In this document: piece after piece, positions 26,260 through 34,648 of the stretch
How positions within the stretch are numbered: the first letter of the stretch is position 1
Layout: the number at the start of each line of letters is the position of its first letter
Assembly (NCBI GenBank): GCA_944363785.1
Contig: CALVVF010000005.1
Span: 22,139 to 86,138 of the forward strand
Length of the DNA stretch: 64,000 bases
Reading direction: 5' to 3'
From: an uncultured Bacilli bacterium
Lineage (GTDB): Bacteria > Bacillota_I > Bacilli_A > RF39 > UBA660
Notes under the pieces: generated by a model
Told to the model about the DNA's origin: nothing
Database searches by the model: none
The model's input: only the letters and a program-made list of their open reading frames with translations
Position numbers and translations under genes: made by a program

Positions 26260-26311
26260 TTTCAAGACTGAATACGGGGAATAAAAAAACAGACTTATTT
26301 AAGTCTGTTTA
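26260..26311 (+). repeat. Repeat unit, copy B
   Basis: TTTCAAGACTGAATACGGGG followed by an A-rich tract and the hairpin AAACAGACTT/AAGTCTGTTT. The hairpin also serves as the tRNA-Gly terminator on the - strand. The first part resembles the tRNA-Gly anticodon arm. Confidence 0.6.
26284..26311 (-). terminator. Terminator of the tRNA-Gly gene
   Basis: Read on the - strand, AAACAGACTT and AAGTCTGTTT pair around a 4-base loop and are followed by a run of Ts. It lies 8 bases after the tRNA CCA end. Confidence 0.75.
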
Positions 26312-26318
26312 AGTCATC

Positions 26319-26392
26319 TGGAGCGGATGAGGGGAATCGGACCCCCGTATTCAGCTTGGAAGGCTGGGGTTCTACCATTAAACTACATCCGC
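26319..26392 (-). tRNA. tRNA-Gly (anticodon TCC), CCA encoded, unusual T loop
   Basis: The 74-base RNA folds into a cloverleaf: acceptor GCGGATG/CATCCGC, discriminator T, encoded CCA, D loop with the GG pair (AATGGTA), anticodon loop CTTCCAA (TCC, glycine) and T stem GGGGG/CCCCT. The T loop is TCCGATT rather than TTCGATT, so position 55, the universal pseudouridine site, is C. The top pair of the anticodon stem is a C-A mismatch. These departures suggest a specialised or decaying tRNA. Confidence 0.9.
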
Positions 26393-26641
26393 AATTATTA
26401 TGCCAACTTCTTTTAAATTGACTAACTCAAGGAAAGCCTTCCCAAGCTGCCAATTTATACTGATTTAAACTCTAAACAATTGCTTTTGAGCTGTTGACAA
26501 TATCCATTATATCATAACTATATGATCTGTCAATAAAAAAGTGAAAAAAAATTATTTTTTTGAATATGAGGGGATATTTTGTTAAAGCTAGCACTATAAT
26601 CAGGATGGTGATGCTATTGATAATTTGCCTATTTTCCTTAT

Positions 26642-28129
26642 CTAAGTCTGTTTATGCTCAACATCATTTGAACTTATTTTCTTTTTCATTTTTACATCCA
26701 CTTTACTTGGACCTTCAAGTAGATTTCCATCGATATCAAATCTGGAACCGTGACATGGACAATCCCAAGTCTTTTCATTTTTATTAAATGCCAAGTTGCA
26801 TTTCATATGTGGGCAGACAATATCAACAATATGTTTCTCCTTATTCTCATCTATATATACTCCATATTTTTTCCCTTTTACGGGAATGATGTAGACATTA
26901 TCAGGATAAAAGTAAGGACTTGGTTGTACTTTTGTTTGCCAATATGCCTTTAGATAATGAAGACTAGTCGTGAGGCTTTCTTTAATTCCTGCAGCACTAA
27001 AACGATGGGGACTAAATAGTTGAGTATAAGGACTGTTATTGTCTAGTATTAAATCACTAATTATTTTCCCCGCAATTGTTCCATTTGTAATTCCCCATGC
27101 TTGATATGCTGTAGCAATAAACATATTTGGTTTTACTTTACCAATAAATGGTAATCCATCATTACTCATGATATCTTGGTTAATCCAAGTATACTCGGGT
27201 TTTTTTTCCCATAGCTTTTTGAATTCTTGTTGACTTTTTTGAAAATTTTGTTGAAATGGAAGTTTGTCTGTTGAACGATGCTGATTAGACCCATATATGA
27301 CATATTGATGAAAAAATCTAATGGATTGTAGATCTTGATCAATATTAATAGCAGTAAAATTTGAAGGACCATCCCATTTACTAGCATTGACATATTCTCT
27401 TTTTATGTAACTTTTTATCGGAATAAAGCTTGGTTTGAGAAAGAAGGGGAAGTGAGAAGCAATTACAACTGTATTGGCTTGGATTAAGCCCTCTTCTGTA
27501 TTCACATAATATGGTCCTGTTCCTGTAATGTTGGTTGCTGTACAGTTTTCTCTAATTTTAACTTTATTTCTTATGATTTGGTGTAGGGCTCGAAGATATT
27601 TTACAGGTTGAAACACATAGGTATCGCTAACACCAATACCATAGAGCATTGGTATTGGAATAGGAAGGTGTTGAATTTCTTTACATTTGATATCCCAACT
27701 TGTTAATAGTTCTTCTTCTTTTTTGATTTTCGTGATGTTATTTTTTTCATTAGTAAAGATAAAAGCATCTACTTGTTCTAGATCACAATCTATTTTATGT
27801 TTTTTCACGATACTTTTAATGATATTAGTTGCTTCTATTTGAGACTTGAAATAAAGTTGACTCGCTTTTTTAGAAAAATTTTTCTCAATTGTTTGATAGC
27901 AGATTCCTTGTAGAAAATTAATTTTGGCTGTTGCTTTAGCTGTGATCCCGTTTCCTATTTTTCCTTGATCAATTAAGGTAATATCTTGCTTTTTATCCAT
28001 TAAAAAATATGCTGTTGTAAGTCCTGTAATCCCACCGCCAATTATCAAAACATCCGTTTGCTTAACAATCGCGGAATTTTCGTATTTTTCTTTTTCCTTT
28101 TCTTGATTCCATAGTGTTTGTATTTCCAT
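26642..28129 (-). CDS. FAD-dependent oxidoreductase with C-terminal Rieske domain
   Basis: The protein of about 495 residues begins with a dinucleotide fold (LIIGGGITGLTTAYFL) of the DadA/glycine-oxidase family, covering about 1-390. The C-terminal ~90 residues are a Rieske 2Fe-2S domain with CPHMKC and, 16 residues on, CPCHGSRFDIDG. Electrons could pass from the flavin to the cluster; substrate unknown. The ATG at 28129 follows GTGAGGA; the ATG four codons upstream lacks a binding site. A conserved fusion family in Bacillota and Actinobacteria. No operon partner. Confidence 0.88.
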   Translation of the reverse strand: MEIQTLWNQEKEKEKYENSAIVKQTDVLIIGGGITGLTTAYFLMDKKQDITLIDQGKIGNGITAKATAKINFLQGICYQTIEKNFSKKASQLYFKSQIEATNIIKSIVKKHKIDCDLEQVDAFIFTNEKNNITKIKKEEELLTSWDIKCKEIQHLPIPIPMLYGIGVSDTYVFQPVKYLRALHQIIRNKVKIRENCTATNITGTGPYYVNTEEGLIQANTVVIASHFPFFLKPSFIPIKSYIKREYVNASKWDGPSNFTAINIDQDLQSIRFFHQYVIYGSNQHRSTDKLPFQQNFQKSQQEFKKLWEKKPEYTWINQDIMSNDGLPFIGKVKPNMFIATAYQAWGITNGTIAGKIISDLILDNNSPYTQLFSPHRFSAAGIKESLTTSLHYLKAYWQTKVQPSPYFYPDNVYIIPVKGKKYGVYIDENKEKHIVDIVCPHMKCNLAFNKNEKTWDCPCHGSRFDIDGNLLEGPSKVDVKMKKKISSNDVEHKQT

Positions 28130-28440
28130 TTTCCTCACCATTTTTAGTTTGGTGCTTTTTTACTTAAACATACATTATTTTAAAATAGTCAAATTTTGGA
28201 AATAATACCTTGTCTTGTTTTTTTTATAAACGTAGTTTAAAATTGGCATACAATATAGCTGTATATCTTCCTAACTATATATTGAATTTCATTTTAATTA
28301 GTCATGCAAGAATTAGTTTTAAAAATGTAAAATAGTTGAATATCGCTAATTCAAGTGTTTAGGAAGAACAAAGAAAGAAAATAATGCCTATCTTTTTCAA
28401 ATTTAGATGAGAAATATTTTTTAAATATACTTTTTCCTGT
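28130..28440 (+). other. Gene-free intergenic region between divergent genes
   Basis: About 310 bases between the divergent FAD-Rieske gene and truB. No open frame or clear RNA. It must hold the - strand promoter of the oxidoreductase; TATAGT/TATATTG-like boxes are present, but I cannot single one out. Confidence 0.4.
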
Positions 28441-28470
28441 TTGGCTTCTTTTCTTATTCCATGATATACT
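28441..28470 (+). promoter_or_regulatory. SigA-type promoter of the truB operon
   Basis: TTGGCT (28441-28446) and TATACT (28465-28470), 18 bases apart, lie 25 bases before the truB ATG. Confidence 0.6.
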
Positions 28471-28494
28471 ATTCTTAGAAAAGAGGAGATTAAT

Positions 28495-29379
28495 ATGGCA
28501 GATGGTATTTTAGTTGTTAATAAGCCAAGTGGTGTGACCAGCCGTGATATTGTAAATCAAGCATGTAAGATTTTTTCTACAAGGAAGATAGGTCATACTG
28601 GGACATTAGATCCTCTAGCTAGTGGTGTTTTAGTTTTAGGAATTGGTGATGGAACAAAAGTAATTGATTTATTGACCAGTCAGGATAAAGAATATATTGC
28701 TGAAGTAATAGTCGGTGTTTCTACAGATACTTTAGATATTACAGGAAATATATTAAAAACAGAGTCGAAAGAATTCTCTTCCTCTCAGATTGAAAAAACT
28801 TTGACATCTTTTTTAGGTGAATATGAACAAGAAGTACCGCTTTATTCAGCTATTCATGTCCAAGGTAAACGATTGTACGAGTATGCAAGAAATAATGAAA
28901 CAGTAGTTTTACCAAAAAGAAAAGTCAAAATACAAGCTATTCATCTTTTAGAAGAACCGTACATCGATCAAGAAGGTAGACAATGTTTTCGCTTTTGTGT
29001 TCAAGTAAGTAAGGGAACGTATATTCGGAGTTTAATTCGAGATATTGGCCATCGTTTAGGAACAGTTTGTACAATGACTAATTTGATCCGTACTAAGCAG
29101 GGACAATTTACTCTTGAACAGGCAGTTGAACTTTCAGAACCGGATGCTTGTTTAAAAATTTTAAAGATAGAAGAGGCTCTTAGTGAATATGATAGAATAG
29201 TAGTAGAAGATGATAGACGAGAAAAAATTCTTAATGCTTGTATTTTAGATAAGAATTTTACTACTGAATACGGACTTTTCTTTGATTCTAATTTACAATT
29301 ATTAGCTATTTATCAAGAGTATTCTAAAATGGCGGGTAAGGCAAAACCATATCGTGTATTTAATAAAAATGGGAGGTAA
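28495..29379 (+). CDS. truB: tRNA pseudouridine(55) synthase
   Basis: TruB converts U55 in the T loop of tRNAs to pseudouridine. The 294-residue protein has the conserved GHTGTLDPLASGVL (catalytic D39), the KRLYEYAR segment and the YIRSLIRDIG motif. AAGAGGAG precedes the ATG; murE begins one base after its stop. The nearby tRNA-Gly at 26319-26392 lacks U55 and could not be a substrate. In Bacilli truB is more often next to rbfA and ribF, so this placement is unusual. Confidence 0.94.
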   Translation: MADGILVVNKPSGVTSRDIVNQACKIFSTRKIGHTGTLDPLASGVLVLGIGDGTKVIDLLTSQDKEYIAEVIVGVSTDTLDITGNILKTESKEFSSSQIEKTLTSFLGEYEQEVPLYSAIHVQGKRLYEYARNNETVVLPKRKVKIQAIHLLEEPYIDQEGRQCFRFCVQVSKGTYIRSLIRDIGHRLGTVCTMTNLIRTKQGQFTLEQAVELSEPDACLKILKIEEALSEYDRIVVEDDRREKILNACILDKNFTTEYGLFFDSNLQLLAIYQEYSKMAGKAKPYRVFNKNGR

Positions 29380-29380
29380 T

Positions 29381-30805
29381 ATGAAAAAATTAAGTGAGTT
29401 GTATCCTGGGTATCCGGATATAGAAATAAAGGGAATTAAGATTAACTCTAAGGAAGTTAAACCTGGTGATATTTTTGTATGTACATCGGGAGTAACCGCT
29501 GATCGACATGACTTTATTGATGAAGCAATTCAAAATGGAGCAGCTGCTATTGTTGTTAGTAAAGATATTCAAAGTAGTGTTCCTACGATAAAAGTAGAAA
29601 ATACCAATCAAGAACTCCCTTTACTTGCTAGTCGTTTTTATGATTATCCTGAGCGAGAGCTAAAATTATTGGCAGTAACTGGGACTAACGGTAAGACAAC
29701 TGTGGCTTCTATTACCCAAACCTTAATCGGTAATGACATTAGTGGATATTTAGGGACGAATGGTATAATCTGTGCTAAATTTAATGAGCCTATTGTTAAT
29801 ACGACACCAGATAGTGATCGACTCTATGGCTACTTTCGGCGCTTTGTTGATAGTGGGTGCAAGTACTTAAGTATCGAGACTTCTTCAGAAGCTTATTATC
29901 GTCATCGCTTAGATCAATTGGAGTTTGAAGTTGGAGTAATTACTAATATTACAGAAGATCATTTAAATATCCATCAAACAATCGAAAATTATGTTGCATG
30001 TAAACAGCAATTGTTACGACAAGTACGAGTAGGTGGAACATGTATTTTAAATACTGAAGATCGTTATTTTGCTTCATGCAAAGAGTTGGTACCATCCAAT
30101 CGGAAGTTATATACATTTGGAAAAAGTTCCGAAGCTACTTTACAGATTATCGATTATCGTTTAGAGGAGTCTAAAACGACGATTACCGTGCGATATCAGA
30201 ATCAAAATTATACATTTGATAGTCCACTTTTAGGGGAGTTTAACATTTATAATTTATGTGCTTCTATGTTAACTTTGATTGCTTTAGGATATTCGATTGA
30301 TACAATTATAGAAAGAATTCCTAATATTCAAGTTCCTGAAGGACGTGTACAGTTTCTACATTTTGGTCAACCATATACAATAGTTTTAGATTATGCACAT
30401 ACCCCAGATGCTTTTATTAAGCTTTATGAATTATTACATGCTATCCAAAAGGGTAAGATTATTACTGTTACAGGTTCAGCGGGTGGAAGAGAAAAAGAAA
30501 AACGTCCATATATGGGAAAAATTGTTTTAGAAAATTCGGATGATGTTATTTTTACTATGGATGACCCTCGTAATGAGGAGGTAGATGAAATTATTGATCA
30601 ATTGGTCAGTATTTCTCCGAATATCCCTTATGAGCGAATAATCAATCGCAAGGAAGCTATTTTTCATGCTTTAGAAAGAGCAGAGAGCAAGGATATTGTT
30701 TTAATTGCTGGAAAGGGAATTGATAATTATATGGCAGTTAAAGGACAATATTTACCGTATAGTGATTTAGAAGTAATCAAGGAATATTTTCAATTGAAGA
30801 AATGA
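29381..30805 (+). CDS. murE: UDP-MurNAc-tripeptide synthetase
   Basis: MurE adds the third residue of the stem peptide. The 474-residue protein has the N-terminal UDP-binding region, the ATP loop GTNGKTT (101-107), the carbamylated-lysine region and DYAHTPDAF. The amino-acid specificity motif reads DDPR (394-397): R fits meso-diaminopimelate ligases (DNPR), while the second D is seen in some lysine ligases. Specificity is therefore unsettled. The ATG at 29381 follows GGGAGG; the longer frame overlapping truB lacks a binding site. Confidence 0.92.
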   Translation: MKKLSELYPGYPDIEIKGIKINSKEVKPGDIFVCTSGVTADRHDFIDEAIQNGAAAIVVSKDIQSSVPTIKVENTNQELPLLASRFYDYPERELKLLAVTGTNGKTTVASITQTLIGNDISGYLGTNGIICAKFNEPIVNTTPDSDRLYGYFRRFVDSGCKYLSIETSSEAYYRHRLDQLEFEVGVITNITEDHLNIHQTIENYVACKQQLLRQVRVGGTCILNTEDRYFASCKELVPSNRKLYTFGKSSEATLQIIDYRLEESKTTITVRYQNQNYTFDSPLLGEFNIYNLCASMLTLIALGYSIDTIIERIPNIQVPEGRVQFLHFGQPYTIVLDYAHTPDAFIKLYELLHAIQKGKIITVTGSAGGREKEKRPYMGKIVLENSDDVIFTMDDPRNEEVDEIIDQLVSISPNIPYERIINRKEAIFHALERAESKDIVLIAGKGIDNYMAVKGQYLPYSDLEVIKEYFQLKK

Positions 30806-30826
30806 AAATAAGAAAGAGGTGAGTTG

Positions 30827-31573
30827 ATGAGAGCTTTTGGTAAGAGAAAACAGGATTATTTAATCTTGACATTAATTCTGATTGTTATTATTGTTGGGTG
30901 TATTTGTTATCAAATGTATTCTAACCATATTACTTTTGAAGTTACTGAAGAAGAAAATTGCCAAACAGATAAACAGCTCTATTATACAGGCAATGATGGT
31001 CAGAAATATTATACATCTTGTTTAAAGGAAATAGATGTGCATTTCAAAAATGGTGAAGTATTAACTTTAAAGGATGCGTTAAAGCAGGGAGAGTTGACAC
31101 TTAAACAATTATTTTCTTTAGCAGATAAAAAAGAAGAACTACAGGAGGAAAATACAACTCTTTATTACTATTCTGATTTTTCTATTATTTATCGTACCCA
31201 TGATTCTGATACTGATTCAGTTGTTAATGACATTATATTTGTACCAAAGGATTATCGAGTAGGAGAAGAGATATACGAAACTTATATTGAACAAGCAACT
31301 ATAGAAAAGGAAAAAGTTGCGGAAGCAGAGATTATTTTACTTGCCCAAAAAGCAATAAAAAAAGAGCGCCAAGAGATAATTACTAATTGGGATGAACCAG
31401 AAGTAAAAATTGTACAATTTCAAGAAGAACCAGCTCTTGATGAAAAAGAAAAAGACACTAGCTTAGTAGGAATGGACCTTTATCAAGTTACTTTTTCTAA
31501 AGCGGATCAAGAGGTTCTAGTTGTCTATCTTGATTGCTATGATGGAACCGTTTATGGAATGGACTACAAGTAG
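30827..31573 (+). CDS. Membrane-anchored exported protein with PepSY-like end
   Basis: The 248-residue protein has a single N-terminal helix (about 11-30) acting as an uncleaved signal anchor, then an acidic, probably extracellular domain rich in Glu and Tyr. The final part (LYQVTFSKADQEVLVVYLDCYDGTVYGMDYK) resembles a PepSY unit (YxVxF...D..tGxV). It follows murE by 21 bases after AGAGGTGA and is probably in the truB-murE operon. Function unknown; modulation of wall enzymes is conjecture. Confidence 0.65.
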   Translation: MRAFGKRKQDYLILTLILIVIIVGCICYQMYSNHITFEVTEEENCQTDKQLYYTGNDGQKYYTSCLKEIDVHFKNGEVLTLKDALKQGELTLKQLFSLADKKEELQEENTTLYYYSDFSIIYRTHDSDTDSVVNDIIFVPKDYRVGEEIYETYIEQATIEKEKVAEAEIILLAQKAIKKERQEIITNWDEPEVKIVQFQEEPALDEKEKDTSLVGMDLYQVTFSKADQEVLVVYLDCYDGTVYGMDYK

Positions 31574-31594
31574 TAAATTTTGATGGATAGAGGA

Positions 31595-32308
31595 TTACTC
31601 ATAATAACTTTTAGAACTACTTGTTACTTTGTTTTTAATAAACTCTCTCAAGATTTTAGTTAGAGCTCTTTTTTCGATTCTTGATACGTAACTTCTTGAA
31701 ATGTGTAATTCTTTCGCAATGTTTTTTTGCGTTTGTTCTTTTTGATTATTTAAACCATAGCGACGAATAATGATTTCCTTTTCCCGAGGATTAAGAATAG
31801 CTAAATATTGAAGCAATAATTTGATATTATCCTTTTTATCAATCTCTTCAATAAAATCTGGCTTTGGTGTTTTAAGTACATCTAATATGGTGATTTCGTT
31901 TCCTTCTTTATCGAATCCAACTGATTCATTGAGTGAAACATTTTTGGTATTTTTATTGTTTGAACGAAAATGCATTAGGATTTCGTTTTCGATACAACGG
32001 GCACAGTAGGTAGTAATCTTGGTGCCCTTTTTATTTGAGTAGGAGTCGATTCCTTTAATTAAGCCAATCGTTCCAATACTAATTAAGTCATCTTGTTCTT
32101 TAGAATTGTATTTTTTGGCAATATGAGCGACTAATCGTAAATTATGTTCGATTAATTTACTTCTTGCTTCTTTATCTCCATTTTGACTACGTTCGATATA
32201 TTCTTGTTCTTCTTCTTTAGAAAGGGGTTCAGGAAAAACATTATTGGAGTAGGAAGTCGTAAAAATGGAGAGATTATTAAGTAATAATTTTAATAATTTT
32301 TTAAACAT
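31595..32308 (-). CDS. sigK: Sporulation sigma factor SigK
   Basis: The 237-residue protein matches SigK of Bacillus along its length: hydrophobic N-terminal pro-region, NNVFPEPLSKEEEQEYIERSQNGD, LIEHNLRLVAHIAKKY, DLISIGTIGLIKGIDSY, CARCIENEILMHFRS, DKEGNEITILDVLK, and region 4 ISRSYVSRIEKRAL. SigK directs late mother-cell transcription (coat, cortex, lysis). The gene is intact here, with no skin-type insertion. AAGGTGATG precedes the ATG. It is convergent with the murE operon. Confidence 0.93.
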   Translation of the reverse strand: MFKKLLKLLLNNLSIFTTSYSNNVFPEPLSKEEEQEYIERSQNGDKEARSKLIEHNLRLVAHIAKKYNSKEQDDLISIGTIGLIKGIDSYSNKKGTKITTYCARCIENEILMHFRSNNKNTKNVSLNESVGFDKEGNEITILDVLKTPKPDFIEEIDKKDNIKLLLQYLAILNPREKEIIIRRYGLNNQKEQTQKNIAKELHISRSYVSRIEKRALTKILREFIKNKVTSSSKSYYE

Positions 32309-32613
32309 ATCATCACCTTACTAAATTTTATGCATTTCATTATGATTTAACTGTAATTCTTGTTTATCTTCTATAAAATTATAATTTCTAGACGGAAACA
32401 ACAAAAAATATGAACTATAAAATCTTAATTCCTAGATGAAAACAACAAAAGTATGAACTAGATGACAGCTTAAAATATATGGGAGGATAGGCGAAAAGAA
32501 AATAGAATATTTTTCTTGACATCGCATGAGTAAAATCTAGAAATTTTTCTTCTTTTTTAGCTTTAATTTTAAGGTTTTGTGGTAGAATAAGGAAAGGATG
32601 GGGAGTGACGGTA
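32309..32613 (+). other. Intergenic region between sigK and the deacetylase gene
   Basis: About 300 bases between divergent genes. It contains two copies of a 32-base element (32386-32417 and 32429-32460). A TAGAAT box at 32583-32588 probably serves the deacetylase. No open frame seen. Confidence 0.5.
32386..32460. repeat. Two-copy direct repeat in the sigK/deacetylase divergent region
   Basis: Copy 1 (32386-32417) and copy 2 (32429-32460) share CTAGA, then AAACAACAAAA and TATGAACTA with few mismatches; the repeat period is 43 bases. Position between divergent genes suggests operators, possibly for a sporulation regulator, but nothing proves it. Confidence 0.5.
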
Positions 32614-34440
32614 ATGGCAAAAAAAAATAAAGCAAAATCAAGACAAAACAGAAAAAATAATTATAAAAAAGAAAAAAATATAGCTTCTAGGAATCATAAT
32701 GTTAAATTAGAAAGTTCACCTTCAAAGGATATGACATTAGATGAGTTAGAACAGGAAATTAAAGTGGATATTGGTAAGAAGACACCACAAACAAAAAAAA
32801 GGAATTTTTCCTATAATCAGAATATGTTACTTGAATATTCATATGAAAGAAATAAAACTCGTTCCTCTTCTTTAAAGACTTCTGTTCGTGATCTTTCAGA
32901 AGAGAAGAAAATTTTAGAAAATATTTTAACAGATAAAAAAAATGATGAAGAAACAACGATGGATTTTTCTCAAAAAAATGGGAGAATGAAAAAAAGAACA
33001 GCTAGAACATCTCGTCGTAATCGCTTAGGTGCGTTATTAAAAGTATTTCTTTTTTTATTCGTTGTGATTATAATTTCTCTTTTTTTTGTTGTTTCTCCTA
33101 AAATAGATCTTAATGGTGATAAACAAGTAGTATTAACTTATAATCAAAAGTACGAAGAGTCAGGAGCTACAGCTACTTATTTAGGTAAAGATATTACGGA
33201 TGAGATAAAAGTAAGTGGCAAGGTAGATACTTCTAAAGTAGGTGAGTATAAGGTTACTTATGAAGTTGACCGGTTTATTTTCCATATCAAAGAAAAAAGG
33301 ACAGTAAAAGTCATTGATCAAGAAAATCCCGTTTTAGAATTAGAAGGAGATCAAGAGGTTAATATTTGTCCGAATGGCGAGTATCAAGATGCTGGCTATC
33401 GTGCTTACGATGAATATGATGGTGATTTAACTTCCCAAGTTCAAGTAGAAAAAAAAGAGGATCGCTATATTTATACTGTAGTTGATTCATCTGGAAATCA
33501 AACTCAAAAAGAACGACTAATCAAACAGGTGGATCAAGAAGCCCCAGTTATTACGTTAAAAGGTGGGCAGACAATTTATATTACTCCAAATCAGGCTTTC
33601 CAAGAACCAGGCTTTACGGCTAATGATAACTGTGCGGGCGATATTACGGATCAAGTAAAAGTGAGCGGGCAAGTTAGTCCTAATCAATTAGGAACGTATA
33701 CACTTACTTATACAGTTAGTGACCAAGCTGGAAATAAAGCTTCAGTCAGTAGAAAAGTTGTAGTTTCTGAACGAACTGATCCGAATAGTGGGGTAAGTAA
33801 AGCGGGAGTAATTTATTTGACCTTTGATGATGGACCTAATGCTGCGACTACTAGTGCGATTTTAGATGTTTTGAAAGAAGAAGGAGTAAAAGCTACTTTC
33901 TTCGTAACCAATAATGGACCTGATGAGTTGATTAAACGTGCTTATGATGAAGGACATACTATAGGATTACATACTGCTTCTCATCGTTATGATATTGTTT
34001 ATTCGTCAGTAGATAATTACTTTAATGATTTGAAAACTGTTTCTGATCGTGTTAAAAGAATTACAGGACACGAATCGAAGATTATCCGTTTTCCTGGTGG
34101 TAGTAGTAATACGATCAGCCGTAAATATAAGCAAGGAATAATGACGGAGTTAACGGAAGCAGTATTGAATCAGGGATATCGCTATTACGACTGGAATGTC
34201 GATGCTAGTGATGCTTGGCAGTGTACCAAAAGTAGTGTTAGTAATAAGAAAGACTGTGTTTATCAAAACGTAGTGAAAGGTTTATCAAAATCGAGAGCGA
34301 ATATTGTGTTGATGCACGATGTTAAACCACATACTAGAGATGCTTTACGAGATATTATCCGTTACGGTAAAGAAAATGGTTATACTTTCGAGGCGATCGA
34401 TATGGACACTAAAATGGTCCGTTTTTCAGTAAATAATTAA
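32614..34440 (+). CDS. Membrane-anchored polysaccharide deacetylase with Ig-like repeats
   Basis: The 608-residue protein has a long basic cytoplasmic N-terminus (1-135), one membrane helix (about 140-160), three Ig-like DUF5011 domains (about 165-385; e.g. DITDEIKVSGKV, DLTSQVQVE, DITDQVKVSGQV) and a NodB deacetylase domain (about 395-605). All catalytic motifs are present: TFDDGP, HTASH, RFPGG, DWNVDASD and LMHD. It should remove acetyl groups from peptidoglycan or a surface glycan outside the cell. The ATG at 32614 follows GGGGAGTGA; GTG 32605 lies within that site. Confidence 0.88.
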   Translation: MAKKNKAKSRQNRKNNYKKEKNIASRNHNVKLESSPSKDMTLDELEQEIKVDIGKKTPQTKKRNFSYNQNMLLEYSYERNKTRSSSLKTSVRDLSEEKKILENILTDKKNDEETTMDFSQKNGRMKKRTARTSRRNRLGALLKVFLFLFVVIIISLFFVVSPKIDLNGDKQVVLTYNQKYEESGATATYLGKDITDEIKVSGKVDTSKVGEYKVTYEVDRFIFHIKEKRTVKVIDQENPVLELEGDQEVNICPNGEYQDAGYRAYDEYDGDLTSQVQVEKKEDRYIYTVVDSSGNQTQKERLIKQVDQEAPVITLKGGQTIYITPNQAFQEPGFTANDNCAGDITDQVKVSGQVSPNQLGTYTLTYTVSDQAGNKASVSRKVVVSERTDPNSGVSKAGVIYLTFDDGPNAATTSAILDVLKEEGVKATFFVTNNGPDELIKRAYDEGHTIGLHTASHRYDIVYSSVDNYFNDLKTVSDRVKRITGHESKIIRFPGGSSNTISRKYKQGIMTELTEAVLNQGYRYYDWNVDASDAWQCTKSSVSNKKDCVYQNVVKGLSKSRANIVLMHDVKPHTRDALRDIIRYGKENGYTFEAIDMDTKMVRFSVNN

Positions 34441-34574
34441 ACTTATATGGTATTTACTATAGGAAGTATAAGAGATAGATAGTCAAAAACATTATCGTCG
34501 TATCGAGAAAAATTTATTCTAAAATCATGATGAAAACTTGTTGTTTTCACAAATTATGGAGTTAGTTATCTTTT

Positions 34575-34603
34575 AAAAGTGATGGTAAAACATCACTTTT
34601 TCT
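34575..34603 (+). terminator. Intrinsic terminator after the deacetylase gene
   Basis: AAAAGTGATG (34575-34584) pairs with CATCACTTTT (34591-34600) around GTAAAA, then T-rich sequence. Confidence 0.75.
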
Positions 34604-34648
34604 GTACTTTCTATTTAAATTTTTATATAATGGATACAGGTGATTACT

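Larger units (their letters stand above)
25983..26318 (+). other. Gene-free stretch with decayed tRNA-like repeats
   Basis: No convincing open frame. It contains two imperfect copies of a ~50-base unit (26084-26135 and 26260-26311), each ending in a hairpin plus A-tract, and a 28-base stretch (26251-26279) resembling the anticodon arm of the nearby tRNA-Gly in inverted orientation. Confidence 0.55.

Noticed and set aside
26560..26953. Two + strand frames opposite the end of the FAD-Rieske gene
   Set aside because: Antisense to a strongly supported gene; hydrophobic content reflects AT-rich reverse complement.
31566..31623. Inverted repeat ACAAGTAGT/ACTACTTGT across the ends of the murE operon and sigK
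   Set aside because: The 40-base loop and lack of a T run make a terminator doubtful; short arms can arise by chance.
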